Part shown: in pieces, positions 48,330 to 59,570 of the stretch
Position numbering within the stretch: position 1 is the stretch's first letter
Layout: every line of letters starts with the position of its first letter
From: Cyclina sinensis
Lineage: Eukaryota; Mollusca; Bivalvia; Venerida; Veneridae
Length of the DNA: 64,000 nucleotides
Direction: 5' to 3'
Assembly: GCA_012932295.1 (NCBI GenBank)
Contig: JAAONU010000009.1
Span: forward strand, 11,573,535 to 11,637,534
Program-made: the position numbers and the translations under genes
The notes under the pieces: generated by a model
Database searches by the model: none
Told to the model about the DNA's origin: nothing
The model's input: only the letters and a program-made list of their open reading frames with translations

Positions 48330-50270
48330 TTGGAGTCTCACTGTGTATGAGAGAGATCTGCCTGTCAGAATGAATTTGTTCAGTAGGATTCCCTAAATGA
48401 AATTTAGATTTTATTTTTATCATCATGGTTTGAGGCTGTGAGAATTGTAGGACTTGAAATACATGCATTATGTGTAGCTAACTGCCGTACTAAAAACTCT
48501 CAATCAGACTAAGACATAAGGAATGTTAAACTTTGTTTAATCAAACAATATCAGGTAGATACTTAACATATTCACGTCTTTTCTCCTATTCAACTCAATA
48601 CTAGTACAGCTTATGCATTACATTATAACCATGAAAAACATAAGACCAGATTGGTTGTGGCATGTTTTACACAACTGCTGTTATAATTAGTTCTTTTTTT
48701 AAATTCAAACATTTACAAACGAACATTTAGAAAACAGTAAGCCAGTATGACAGTTAAAGCACATAATCTTCTAAGTAATAAGCATACTTGTTCTTCTAAA
48801 TTTCATTTTAAAAAAAAGATCAGGTGTGAAAAGCGTAAGACTTATTGAAAGTAAGTTCCCTGTCTTGCACTTTTACTCAAAACAATTCTAAATATATCTG
48901 AATTGCAGGTTCACCGTGCACAAAAGAGACCTGCTTGTCAGAAGCTATGATTCATTAGGTTTCTCTTAAATAAATTTAGATTTCATATCATCATGAGTTG
49001 AGGCCGGGCCGTGAGAATTGTAAGACTTTAAATACATGCATTATGTGTAGCCAACTGCCGAGATAAAAAAAGAAAATCTCTCAATAAGACAAAGAGACAA
49101 GCACTGTTTAAACTTAACCTTTTTAAACAATGCCAAATAGAAACTGGTCATATTAGAACAGATTATATCACGTCTTTTTTTCCTATTCAAGTGAATAATA
49201 GAGCTGATGCTGTACACTATACCCGTGAACCCCGTAAGACCACAATTTTACCAGGATGGCATGTTTTACACAACTGCTGTTATAACTGTTTCTTAATGTA
49301 TTACAAATGAACATTAAGAAAACATTTTATAAGCCAGTATGACAATTAAAGCACAGAACCATCTAGGAAATAAGCATACTACATCTTGTAAATTTCATAT
49401 AAAAAGATAAGGCGTGCAAAACGTAAGACTAATTGAAAGTAAGTCCCCTGCCTTGCACTGTTACTCAAAACAATTTAACCATTAGTAATAACATCTTAAC
49501 ATCTTCGATTTCATATCACCATGATTTGAGGCCGTGAGAATTGTAAGACTTCAAAATCATGCATTATTAGTAGCCAACTGCTGTGCTAAAAAGGCTCTCA
49601 ATCAGACAAAGACATAAGTACTGTTAAACTTTACTAGTTAGATATCTAATTAAAAAAATACCAAATATAAACTGAACATAATAGAACATATTCCATCACG
49701 TCTTTTTTTCCTATTCAAGTGAATATTAGAGCTCATGCTTTACATTATACCCGTGAAAACCGTAAGACCACAATTTTATCAGGATGGCATGTTTTACACA
49801 ACTGATGTTATAATTGGTTCTTAATGTATTTAAATGAAACATTTACAACGGAACATTTAGAAAACATTTTATCAGCCAGTATGACAATTAAAGCACAGAA
49901 CCATCTAGGAAATAAGCATACTACATCTTGTAAATTTCATATAAAAAGATAAGGCGTGAAAAACGTAAGACTTATTGAAAGTAAGTCCCCTGCCTTGCAC
50001 TTTTACTTGAAAACAATTCCAAATATATTCTAATTATTGCAGTTTCACTGTGTATGAGAGAGGGACCTGCATGTCGGAAGAAATTATTCAGTAGGTTTCT
50101 CTTAAAGAAATTTAGACTTCATATCATCATGAATTGAGGCCAGGTCGTGAGAATTGTAAGACTTCAAATACATGCATTATGTGTACCCAGCTGTCGTGCT
50201 AGAAAAGCTCTCAATCAGACAAAGACATAAGCACTGTTAAACTTTATATAATTAAACAATACTAAAAAGT
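48330..50270 (+). repeat. Four ~520-610 bp tandem repeats carrying the GTGA-AA--GTAAGAC motif
   Basis: The conserved anchor GTGAGAATTGTAAGACTT plus 'ATACATGCATTATGTGTAGC' recurs at 48438, 49011, 49534 and 50147. Other conserved stretches are 'GCATGTTTTACACAACTGCT' and 'CTGTGTATGAGAGAG'. Each full unit contains three versions of the motif about 120-215 bp apart: one GAGAATT, one with CCGTAAGACC, one with AACGTAAGAC. A non-repeat insert with GGGG runs (50270-50470) follows. No protein is encoded. Confidence 0.85.
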
Positions 50271-51640
50271 CAGGTTTCATTTTAACTAAGACCTAAAATA
50301 CAATGGTATTTTAAGTCTCTCACTTTATCTATGGAGTTGTCCAAGATGATATTTCTTCTGACAGGGATGGGGGTAAATGTCCAAGGTGATATTTTACTTG
50401 GGGGGCAAATGTCCAATGATACATTTAAAGACAAGGGGTGGGGGTGGGGCAAATAACCGGATTCCTTGTCACACACAATTCTCTGAAAAACAAATCAGTA
50501 GAATCATTCTTTTATGAAATAGAGAGTGGCATCAATTACTGTAACTACAACTAAATGATACAAAAGTAATGCTTTCAGTTAACATGTCAGGTTTCACTTC
50601 AAACATCTATGAAGTTGTGAAAATTGTAAGACTTCATGTGTTTGTCTTATACATAACCAAATTCAACAAAAAAGAAAAAGAATAAACAGTATCATTGTCC
50701 TGGTGGGCTATTGTCCTACACTCTCATCTCTAATTCTTAATATTAAATACAGGCTCTAAAACAAATTTCATACCTGTGAAAATGCTAAGACACTAAACTC
50801 TCACAGGAACAGCCAAAAACACGTACACATAAATTTCTATTTTCTTTTGACATAAGCTATCTTTATAAAATCCTACTAGTAAAGTTTACTCAATTTTCCC
50901 TTTTTTAAACAGCTTAAAAAGTCAATATCATTTAATGTATTAGCTGGTAATAAATAACTTCTATCAATTTAATAATCATGTAAATTACTATGTACCAGCA
51001 GTTTTATTGACCAGGTAACAGGTTACAGTACTGTATGTATTGTTTCCTGATGTTTTATTGCACCCCTAATAAAATATGACAGGCAAGTCAACATATAAAA
51101 TATCCTGTGGTACAATTAAATGAAAAGTTTAGTTTTAAGAGGAAGTAATGCATATCTTTGCATGTTTCAATTGTTTTTCTATTTGGCTTTATTTACCATG
51201 ATAGCTTACTTGTAACTTCACTTCTATTTCTTTTCTTGTCAAAATGCATATTAACATTTTTTACATGTATTGCTTCTTTTTGCTTTAAATGCTAAAATAA
51301 TTCAAACAGTTTTTTGTTAAAATAATGTCTAAATTATGTAATGATACAGATTCTACAATCATACATTAGATCATGCACTTATGGCAGATATCTTTCTATA
51401 TTGTAAAAATATATTTGGAATTAAATATTCAGGCAAATATCCTTTTTACAAAAATCTTGTACAAGTATTATTTTGGCATGCATTCTGAAAGAAAACAACA
51501 ACAACAACAAAAGAAAAATACACATACTTTAATTAAATCCTTTAGTCAGCATTTCATCCATGATCAGGTTAATCATACAATGTAAATCAGTTTTTAGAAA
51601 AGGTCAGAGGATTTTGCCATGACTGGTAAATTGTAAAACT
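50271..51640. other. Low-copy AT-rich DNA
   Basis: Two more diverged GTGA-AA--GTAAGAC motifs occur at 50617 and 50776. A (CAA)n run sits near 51485-51510. No gene is recognised. Confidence 0.45.
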
Positions 51641-51653
51641 TCATACTCTTGTT

Positions 51654-51712
51654 TCATATGGGATCCAAACAATGACCCTCTTTTCCTTTCATTTTGGCAG
51701 ATTTGCCCAAAC
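51654..51712 (-). CDS. Hypothetical protein, putative last exon
   Basis: On the - strand a 3' splice site (GTCTGGTTTCCCAG) is followed by GT and then LGKSAKMKGKEGHCLDPI and TGA (51654-51656). The phase (two bases needed after one carried) matches the donor at 52228, giving a glycine across the junction. The fragment is short, basic and ends after a cysteine. No family is recognised. Support comes only from splice sites and phase, so it may be chance. An overlapping + strand reading also has an AG-bounded frame, with weaker splice sites. Confidence 0.35.
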
Positions 51713-52227
51713 CTGGGAAACCAGACAGCTCCACTCAAAAAATGTTAACAGGGTATTTATTTGCCATGAAGATTATGATAGATATGTTGGAAATGTTTTT
51801 ATCAAGTCCTTCAAACACCATATGTTGCATTGAGGAGACTATTTTACTTAATATCTAAAATATATACGATTAAGTGATGAAGGGTCAAAACTGCTGGAGG
51901 AAAATCCATCTACCTATATTGTGGCTGTAAATAAATATGTTGATATTTGAACCCAACTCTACATAATTACACTGTACACCAATTCTGCAAGTCCAACCGA
52001 TAACTTGAAGGACAAATAAAAATTTCAAAATCCAGTTACTTTTGTTTTATTGCTTAACTTTACTTTTAAAAAATACCAAGCTATATTCTTCTTTGTGTGT
52101 TATTTAGGTAGTCTTCCCAGATGCAATGACTGCCAAAGTTAAAATAAGAAAAGTGAATTTGAAAAACTTTTTAACAAAATCCTTTACTGGTCCAGACAGT
52201 GTTTACAAGACAATTCCCCCTACCTAC

Positions 52228-52284
52228 CATCTGGTGGTATTACTCCTTTAGAAGGGTCCTTGTCACCATCAGTTTTGAACAGTC
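52228..52284 (-). CDS. Hypothetical protein, putative internal exon
   Basis: A 57 bp exon-like piece, phase 1 at both ends, between acceptor TATTTTTACCCAG and donor GTAGGT. It reads LFKTDGDKDPSKGVIPPD, a hydrophilic segment with protein-like composition. The acceptor lies exactly where homology to the adjacent 179 bp tandem repeat ends. No family is recognised. Confidence 0.38.
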
Positions 52285-52286
52285 CT

Positions 52287-52975
52287 GGGTAAAAATATTA
52301 TTTCTGTGGTATATTAATGATTTACATCATTTTTGAATGACTTAAATTCAATTTATGTATGAAATACAGGCCGATTCCGGCGTATATCCATATGCGCAAA
52401 TTTTCCATAACTCGCCAATTTTAATTCTCTTGTAAAATCTTTCCACTCGAAGGTACTTCAAATTCCTTGGGTAAATATGTTATTTCTGATGTAAAGTAAT
52501 AAAAAAATAAGTTTTGTATGACCTAAATTCAATTTATTTATGAAATACAGACCGATTCCGGGGTATATCCGTATGCGCAAATCTTCCGCAACTCGCCCAT
52601 TTTCTTCCTCTTGTAAAAGCTTTCCACTCGAAGATACTTCAAATTCCTTGGGTAATGTGTTATTTCTGATGTAGAGTAATGAAAAATAACTTTTGTATGA
52701 CTTAAATACAATTCATGTATGGAATACAGACCGATTCCGGCGTATATCCGTATGCGCAAATTTTTCGCAACTCGCCGATTTTCTTTCTCTTGTACAATCT
52801 TTCCACTCGAAGATACTCCAAATTCCTTTCGTTATTACGTTAATTATATTATTTATTAATAAATAATTTTGTATATCTTTAAAAAAATGGCTTATGTATG
52901 AAATATAGGTCGATTCCGGTAATGCAAAGTCGATTCCGGTAAAAATTGTCGATTCCGGTAAAACGTGGGACCCAA
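52287..52975. repeat. 179 bp tandem repeat with GATTCCGG
   Basis: Three copies are aligned at CCGATTCCGGCGTATATCC (52372, 52551, 52730). A partial fourth from 52909 ends in three short GTCGATTCCGGTAA repeats. Copies differ at about one base in eight along the whole unit. If the hypothetical - strand gene is real, the array lies in its intron. Confidence 0.88.
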
Positions 52976-53400
52976 AAACTTCCACTCCAAAACTTGTTTA
53001 TTTACAGTATATCATAGCTTGCTGGCCACCCTTTCACCCAATATTCCACATCACTTAAATGTTGTCCACATATAACACGTCATTGTTATACTTTTCTTGT
53101 TTAAAAATAAAGCTTGCGGTTTTTGAATAAAAAATGTGTTTCACAAGTCATATTAAAGAAAATTTCGAAGCTTTGTCCTACCATATAAATACAGCTCACG
53201 CAAGAGCTATATTAAGGAAATAGATTTTACGTTTGAGTAATATACCATCGAATATATTACGGTGTCCAGTTAGATGTGTAGCAATTTAATAATTAAGCAT
53301 ATGAACGAAAAACCGTTATATACACGACGGTAGATCACGAAAACTTTAAAGTTTATTTCCATTCTAACACGTACGTATATTTATAAGAGGAGCAAGTATG
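52976..53400. other. Low-copy AT-rich DNA
   Basis: No gene or repeat structure is seen apart from short AT-rich words. Confidence 0.4.
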
Positions 53401-53412
53401 TGCACTATTTAC

Positions 53413-53650
53413 CATTGACGTTTGCAGTGTCTTCAGAGGTCGCCCGATTGTGCTCAGTGTGATATAACGTATAGGATATATCATGGTCAATTTCTTCTTT
53501 GTTTATTGTCGGCGAATGGCGGATACTGTAAGAATTGTTGGTTGACAACGTATACAGCTTACGGTGAGCTGTATTCGTAAGCGACGATAGATGATGTCGA
53601 ATTGCATTCATCATAATCATCAGCATCATCGTTGTAGTAGTAGTAACTAG
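53413..53650 (-). CDS. Hypothetical protein, putative upstream exon
   Basis: A - strand frame running through this span ends at a possible donor (AATG, GTAAAT), phase 1, matching the 52284 acceptor. It contains SIRHSPTINKEEIDHDISYT and ends with ATSEDTANVN. This hydrophilic, Ser/Thr-rich stretch would suit a cytoplasmic tail, but that is a guess. The frame begins in (CAT)n/(GTA)n low-complexity DNA, so the 5' boundary is unknown, and no earlier exons were found. Confidence 0.33.
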
Positions 53651-53890
53651 AGCAGTAGTTGTAGTAAAAATAGTAGTAGTCATCGTTGTCGTTAAATCAC
53701 AGTAGGCGTCATCTTTGTCATCATCACCATTTTGATCATTGTGATCGATTACTAGCGACGATGATGATTATGATGATGTCGACTTGGATGTATACGATGA
53801 TGGTGATTGTAACTATGTTTTTGCTGTCACTGCTATTGATGATGGTGATGATGGCGATGATGATGAACACCGAGGGTATGGTGGTATTGA
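53600..53890. repeat. Trinucleotide-rich low-complexity DNA
   Basis: Interrupted (GTA)n, (CAT)n and (GAT)n runs. The methionine- and threonine-rich frames on both strands here are products of the repeat. Confidence 0.8.
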
Positions 53891-53907
53891 TTTTAGTGAT
53901 GCCATAG

Positions 53908-54219
53908 GTCTGTATAATTTTACAGATTCATAGTTTACTACACCTAATAATTTAACATACCTTTCAAAATGTAAATAAGTGGACGACCTGCGTTGCTACA
54001 TACTGTACTTACTATACTGGTGTACATTTGGTGAAACATTTAAGATTATGATTATTTGTTCATTGAACCATTAATTAATTTCAATTTATTAATAATCGTT
54101 TCTGACGTATAATGTGTAAACAGAAGGGTCGAGATGACTATGTTACACAAGTAAAGTATAAGGACAGATTAATCAATAAGAATTGTGTCACAGACACGAA
54201 TGCCCCCGAAACATGACAC
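53908..54219. other. Low-copy AT-rich DNA
   Basis: No feature is supported here beyond a short ATTAATTAATTTCAATTTAT stretch. Confidence 0.4.
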
Positions 54220-54640
54220 TGGTCACAGTCATGATAGCTTACTAATAAGGAAGTTACATGTATGGCCAATGTTAAAGTTTTTGGACAATTTGATCTTCAA
54301 GATGAAGGTCATTCAAATAAATATAGGACAATGGGAAGGTATTGTCCAAAGGGGTGTTGTGTCCAAGTTTGAAGTAAATCTGCTTACTAATAAGGAAGTT
54401 ATGGCCAATGTTATAGCTTTTGGATAATTGGATCTTCAAGGTGAAGGTCATTCAGGGGTAAAGGTCAAATAAATATAGTTTAGTTGGAAAGTGTTGTCCA
54501 AAGGGGTGTTGTGTCCAAGTAAGAAGTAAATCCACTTACTAATAAAGAAGTTATGGCCAATGTTAAAGTTTTTGGACGGAATGACAGACGGACAGTTCAA
54601 AAACTATATGCCTCCCTTCAGGTGCATAAAAATACAATAT
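54220..54640 (+). repeat. ~120 bp tandem units with a TGCCTCCCTTCAGGTGCATA tail
   Basis: Three units carry 'TACTAATAAGGAAGTTATGG' and 'AAGGGGTGTTGTGTCCAAG'. They end in GACAGACGGACAG and an imperfect palindromic tail ATGCCTCCCTTCAGGTGCAT (54609-54628). The head is missing. A similar isolated tail CTTCCCTTCGGGGGCATAA sits at 55922-55940. Confidence 0.7.
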
Positions 54641-54665
54641 TTTCACATCCATCTTATACCCTAAA

Positions 54666-54686
54666 GCAGAGACATAGTGTCTCTGC
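54666..54686. repeat. GCAGAGACA hairpin
   Basis: GCAGAGACA and TGTCTCTGC are perfect complements with a three-base loop, flanked by CTAAA on the left and CTAAAG on the right. Confidence 0.7.
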
Positions 54687-54689
54687 CTA

Positions 54690-56900
54690 AAGCTTCATTT
54701 ACATTGCAAAGTTGCAACATGTTAGCTGGGATCAGATATAAAGCGCTTGAATATTATTTTTCTCACTAAAAAGGCAGAAAAATCCGAAAATGTTATTAAA
54801 AATAGCCGTGGTGGAAAATCTTATCTCACATGGGGCTTATCTTGAATGGCTTTAGAATGCGAACTACTTTTTTATATTATTACAGTCGATTTCGAGCGTT
54901 GACATTTTAAATTTATCTGTGTTTACACTTTAAATCACATGTTCTCTGATTAGTTTGCATTTAAATGACTTTAATCCATCAACTTTACTCATTCCTGATG
55001 TTTAAACCTACGTAGTACGTTCATTTTTAATCCATTTTTACTTAAAAATAGGTGCAACGTGTCTCCGCCATGTTGAATATTGTGTATTTGAAATTTGGTT
55101 ATGCGGTTCACGGGCATGAATACGTATAAAAATAAGTTTCAAATATTTTTTTGCGTTTGTTAGTATTTTTTTCCATGAGTGAGTTAGTTAAAAAAATAAT
55201 AAATCGTTGGGCGTGGAAGAACCACCCCCAATGATAGATTTGATTAATGTTCTTCTACATTCTTTCAAACTGGGAGGCCTATTTGGAATTTAAGAATATT
55301 ACTATTTTTTATGAACAACGGGCTTTTTAGACAAATAATGCTCACTGTCTTTATTTATAGAAAATTTTGACTGCATGCAATGACAAAAAATCAGTCAAAG
55401 CTTTAAAGAATAAATAAAAGATGTTTGATATACATGTATTCAAGATAACATTATTACATTAGTAACATGATTATATTACGCATGTTTGAACACAAAAATG
55501 ATAAACAAGTTTTCACATACGTAAAAGTTTTTTTTAAGGAAAACGGATTGAGTAAGACATTATATTTTGTAATCAGCTTACTTTTACAGCATCTTGCTCA
55601 GAAGTGAAAAATTAACTTATTTTCATTAAATAATTAAAATTTCACAAGAATAAAATTTACATGTACATCAGAAATATAGAAACATTTTGACTTTGACTTA
55701 GTAAAAGACTCTCAACTAAGTACCAAACATAATAATCAAAATGTTCAGTTATTTAAAATTCATTAAAATTCAAATTTCTGGTAAACAGAAGTCTGACGGA
55801 CCATTTTGGTAAGGACAATGTGAAGTAGTTCTATATAGCAAAGCAAAAATGAAAAAGGGAAATTATTCAACATGTAAGTGAGCATGAGTTATTGTTCTTG
55901 TGCTCTGCACTTGTGCTATATGCTTCCCTTCGGGGGCATAACGATGCAATTTCTTGACGTAAATTAGTGTCTAAAATATCTTTGTGTTTCAGTAGAACAA
56001 TCCGACTCACAAAGAACTTAACATCTTTGGCATTACAAAATGCCATTAAATGAGTAGTTTATATTAAGGAAACGCTTTCGTTATCACTCTTAAAGTTGCT
56101 AACAGAATATCAGTGCAAAAGCTAAATGTTTTCTGGGTATTTCTGTTAAATAAATTTTATACAAAGACCTTTTATATACTCTTCAAAAATAGAAACGCAT
56201 AGCCCATGTTTCATCATTTTTAAAAAAAAAACGGGACCGTTCTTTCTATAAATCCTACATGTTTTAATGACATTATGTAAGAACAAATGAAATTAATCAT
56301 GGGTTTTAAATGTAGGGTCACTAATAGGGACTGGTCATTCTTTTGGCCAAAATTCGGTTTCGTTTGATTGATTTTATATTTCCCCTAAATTTCACTATGT
56401 GTTTCTTTTTATGAGGAGTATATTTTTATATTCATTTTTTTATATATTCAGTTATGAATATAACGAAAATTTCGTTATTTGACAGCTGTTCCATATTGCA
56501 TTGAAATGAATGGTTTCTATTTGAGCTTATTTAATTCCATGGATAGTATACACTTTTTATTCCATACTTCCAATTCATACATATTTTACCAGTGTAAGAA
56601 AAAAGTCATTAGGGAACACAAGAACTAAATTGTAAGTGTGGCTTTTATTTGTTATGTTACAGACTACATAATTGTAACTTAATGGTATGTTCGAAAGTTA
56701 ATATGTATTTTCGTTCAACTCTTATTACTTGATTAATTTTAATACAATACGGTACAGCTGTCAGTTAAGTGCTAAGTCTGCCTTGCAGTCGAACAGGTTG
56801 AAGAACTTGCGGCACACCTGAAGTTTATTCGACTGTCTCGCCTTCAGTCTACTACGAGACTGTCTACTATATAAAGGGAGAGCTACAATGTAGTTCAAGT
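54690..56900. other. Low-copy AT-rich intergenic DNA
   Basis: About 2.2 kb without recognisable genes, tandem repeats or clean inverted repeats, apart from the isolated tail at 55922-55940. Confidence 0.45.
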
Positions 56901-56904
56901 CATC

Positions 56905-57135
56905 CAAAGGAGTGGATCAGTAGTAATGCGCTAGACTGGTAACCCAGGGGTCGTTAAATTGATCCCCCACTCCTCCACAGAGGCCCAATGCATCAGTGCT
57001 GTACATTGTGCATGCAAAAGAACCAGGGGTGTCTCTGGAATGGGATGTTCTTGGTTTCTTGCACTATCCCCCAAATATCTGCAGGGTGGGCGTGCGTCTG
57101 TCATATGGGCAACCGGTACCGAAGATAAATAAACT
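56905..57135 (+). mobile_element. tRNA-derived SINE, copy 1
   Basis: The head resembles a tRNA. An A-box-like TGGATCAGTAGTAATGCG, an anticodon arm reading GACTGGTAACCC and a degenerate B box (GTCGTTAAATTGATCC) sit at 56912-56970. The unrelated body follows ('CATCAGTGCTGTACATTG', 'GGAATGGGATG', 'GGCAACCGGTACCGA'), and the copy ends in a short GATAAATAAAC tail. The acceptor stem is not maintained, so it is not a tRNA gene. Confidence 0.8.
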
Positions 57136-57137
57136 CA

Positions 57138-57425
57138 AACAGATCAGTGGTACAGTGGTAATGCACTGGACTGGTAATCCAGGGATCGCGAGTTTGATCT
57201 CCCGCTACTCTGCTTACATCACTAATCGAACGTGAGAGATGTTAAACCGAGGTCCCATGTATCAGTGCTATACATTGAGCATGGAAAAGAACCAATGATG
57301 TCTTTGGAATGGGATGATGTCTTCCACTATTACCCACAACCTAAAATAACTAACGTCTTCAGGGGGCGTCGGTCAAGTTGGCAACCGGTACCGACGATAG
57401 ATAGATAAACTCATATAGAAAGAAA
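57138..57425 (+). mobile_element. tRNA-derived SINE, copy 2
   Basis: Directly behind copy 1 in the same orientation. It is better preserved: GCACTGGACTGGTAATCCAG forms an anticodon arm (GGT anticodon, as in threonine tRNA). GAGTTTGATCTCCCGC is the B-box region. The body is shared with copy 1, and a (GATA)n tail with 'AGAAAGAAACCATCC' follows. Confidence 0.82.
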
Positions 57426-57810
57426 CCATCCGATGCGCATGTTACGTAATTTCAGTTTCTTTCGTCAACAGAATCAATTATTTCCTTGTTTTAGGTTCAT
57501 TAAGAATATCAATAGACATTATAGTCGTTCAAACCCTGATTTGGCATTTAACATCAATTTTAAAAACACTCTGTAATACAAATAATAAAGATAAAGCAAA
57601 GAAGCAAACTAGATTATTGTATATTATATTTCAAAACTAAAAGTACAATAAGATACACAAAATGCGAAGACACAAATGTTAAGTGATTGATATCAATATT
57701 ACTGATTTTAGATTGGTTTTTGTAGCTACACTGACACTATTTGTTTTTCGTACAAGTTTTATTATGATTTCATTTATGCGTGCACTGTGTCTGTGTCTAT
57801 TTAGTTAATT
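57426..57810. other. Low-copy AT-rich DNA
   Basis: Nothing is recognised between the SINE pair and the foldback element. Confidence 0.4.
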
Positions 57811-58440
57811 ATTAATTAACTTTATAATATTGAACTAGATTCTGACCATGTTGTTGGCTTGATACAACCAAAGCCTCGCCAATAAAGCTCGAAACTCGGC
57901 CAGTACGAAAAAAACACGGCCAATAAGTAAAAAGTCGGCCAATACGAGATTTAGCCAATCAGGATTCAGGAAAAACTCGGCCTTATATGAGCCTAGGATT
58001 TTCACCATGTTGGACGCCATTTTGAATATGCTTAGCCTAGTTTTTACATAAAAGTTTTTATCTAAAAGTTCAAAAAGTAGCAAAAAAAGTTCGCGGAGAC
58101 CCTGCGCTATCGGATTACAGTAAATTTAACAGTGTTCAACCTTTCATTTAGTGATTTTCATATTTACCAAATATAATGTTGCGCGAAAGTGAAAAGCAGA
58201 CGATCACAAGTTTTACCCTGTTATAAATTACGAGTTTTGGATTACTTAGTTTGATAATTGAACGTAATATTATAAAGTTAATTAATAAAATTGTCATTAA
58301 GTAGTCGAATTCATATTGGCTTTGTTATTGAGCTTCAGACGCCATATTGGCCTGAGGCCGAAGGCCTCAGGCCAATATGACTGTCTTCATCCCAATAACA
58401 AAGCCAATATGAATTCTACTAATTAATAACATTATAAAAT
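57811..58440. mobile_element. Foldback/MITE cluster with long palindrome
   Basis: 57811-57831 and 58266-58286 are a perfect 21 bp inverted repeat (ATTAATTAACTTTATAA at the left end), bounding a ~476 bp element with repeated CGGCCAATA words. Overlapping its right arm is a large palindrome. 58301-58330 pairs with 58393-58419 (GAATTCATATTGGCTTTG core). An inner stem CATATTGGCCTGAGGCC pairs with GGCCTCAGGCCAATATG around GAA. A third diverged arm copy lies at 58421-58440. Non-coding. Confidence 0.85.
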
Positions 58441-59400
58441 AACTTCGGAAATGCTTCATACGGTTCTCATTTGAAAAGGCTTTAAAACGTTCCACAGGTT
58501 TCTGAATTCGTCATAAACAAAAACCTCCGCAAGAGTGGGATCTGCTTAAAGATATAATATACCGTTTACTAATATCAACTAACAAACACAAACTAATAAA
58601 AATTTCAACATGAACAAAGTAGCATCATCAGTAATAGTAGTAGTAATAGTAAAAGATTCTCATATTCTCGTACATCATTAATGGTAAGTAAATATTTAGA
58701 CAAAAGTTATTGTTTGTAAGTCTATATTTAATTTTATTACGATATCAAAGCATTTATTAATCAATCATTTATCTCTTAATATTCTACTATTAAATACAAT
58801 ATTGTTAAAAGAATTTACCCAAAATAGTATTGTATATATAATCATGTTTGGAATAAACCCACTGTATTCACTTTTGAGTCCACGATTAAAAGCTGTAAAT
58901 CAACGTTTTTGCCTTATTTCCGAAGTTTAGATGTTTATTGTCTAATGTCAAAATGTGCACTAAATTACTTGGAAAACAGACTCGAATCCTTACATTTTGG
59001 ATATTTAATCAAAACAAATACAACATTTTTTTACCTACCTGTTACTATAATTAATCAAATTTCAATTATTGACAATTATTATCTGAACTCAAAACTGCAT
59101 TAAAAGGCATTAAAGGACCTACGTTATCATTTTCTTATATATAAACAAAGGCAGTCAAATTTTAGTCTGTTATCATAACAATTAGGAGACAAATTCTTAG
59201 TTCTAAAACCTCTTCATGTGTGCTTACAGTGTAATTAACGAACAAAGGTAAACAGGGTCTAGCATCTTGTTGATAAGAACTTGACGTGTGGCGTGGTATT
59301 AAGTCAGTAAAAAAAAATTCAAAAAAAATTTACAAGTACATGACAGCGCGGATCAATAGTGCGATCCTAAGGTCATCTACTAACATTACTGTCTTTTAAA
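58441..59400. other. Low-copy AT-rich DNA
   Basis: No gene is recognised. A (GTA)n-like run occurs near 58630. The open frames lack family resemblance. Confidence 0.4.
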
Positions 59401-59406
59401 AGAGAT

Positions 59407-59570
59407 TTTTAACCGAGGTCCCATATATATGTGCTATATATACGCCTAGCATGGAAAAGAACCATGTTTTTGCACAACTTTAAATAACTAATCTCTCCTG
59501 TGGGCATCGGTCATATGGGCCACTGTGACCAGTCATAAATAAACTCAGATAGAAAGAAACCATCCATCAA
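59407..59570 (+). mobile_element. SINE, 5'-truncated copy 3
   Basis: It begins within the SINE body ('AACCGAGGTCCCATATAT', 'AGCATGGAAAAGAACCA') and ends with 'AAATAAACTCAGATAG' and AGAAAGAAACCATCC. It lacks the tRNA-like head, as expected from incomplete reverse transcription. Confidence 0.75.

Noticed and set aside
51690..52260. + strand AG-bounded frames at 51701 and 52109
   Set aside because: They overlap - strand exon candidates with better splice sites and matching phases; their own donors are poor.
53405..53907. Met/Thr-rich frames on both strands as membrane proteins
   Set aside because: Those stretches are (GAT)n/(CAT)n/(GTA)n trinucleotide runs; only the non-repetitive part of the - strand frame is kept as a weak candidate.
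56909..57215. Two tRNA genes
   Set aside because: Anticodon arms are recognisable, but acceptor stems do not pair and the sequences continue into a shared SINE body.
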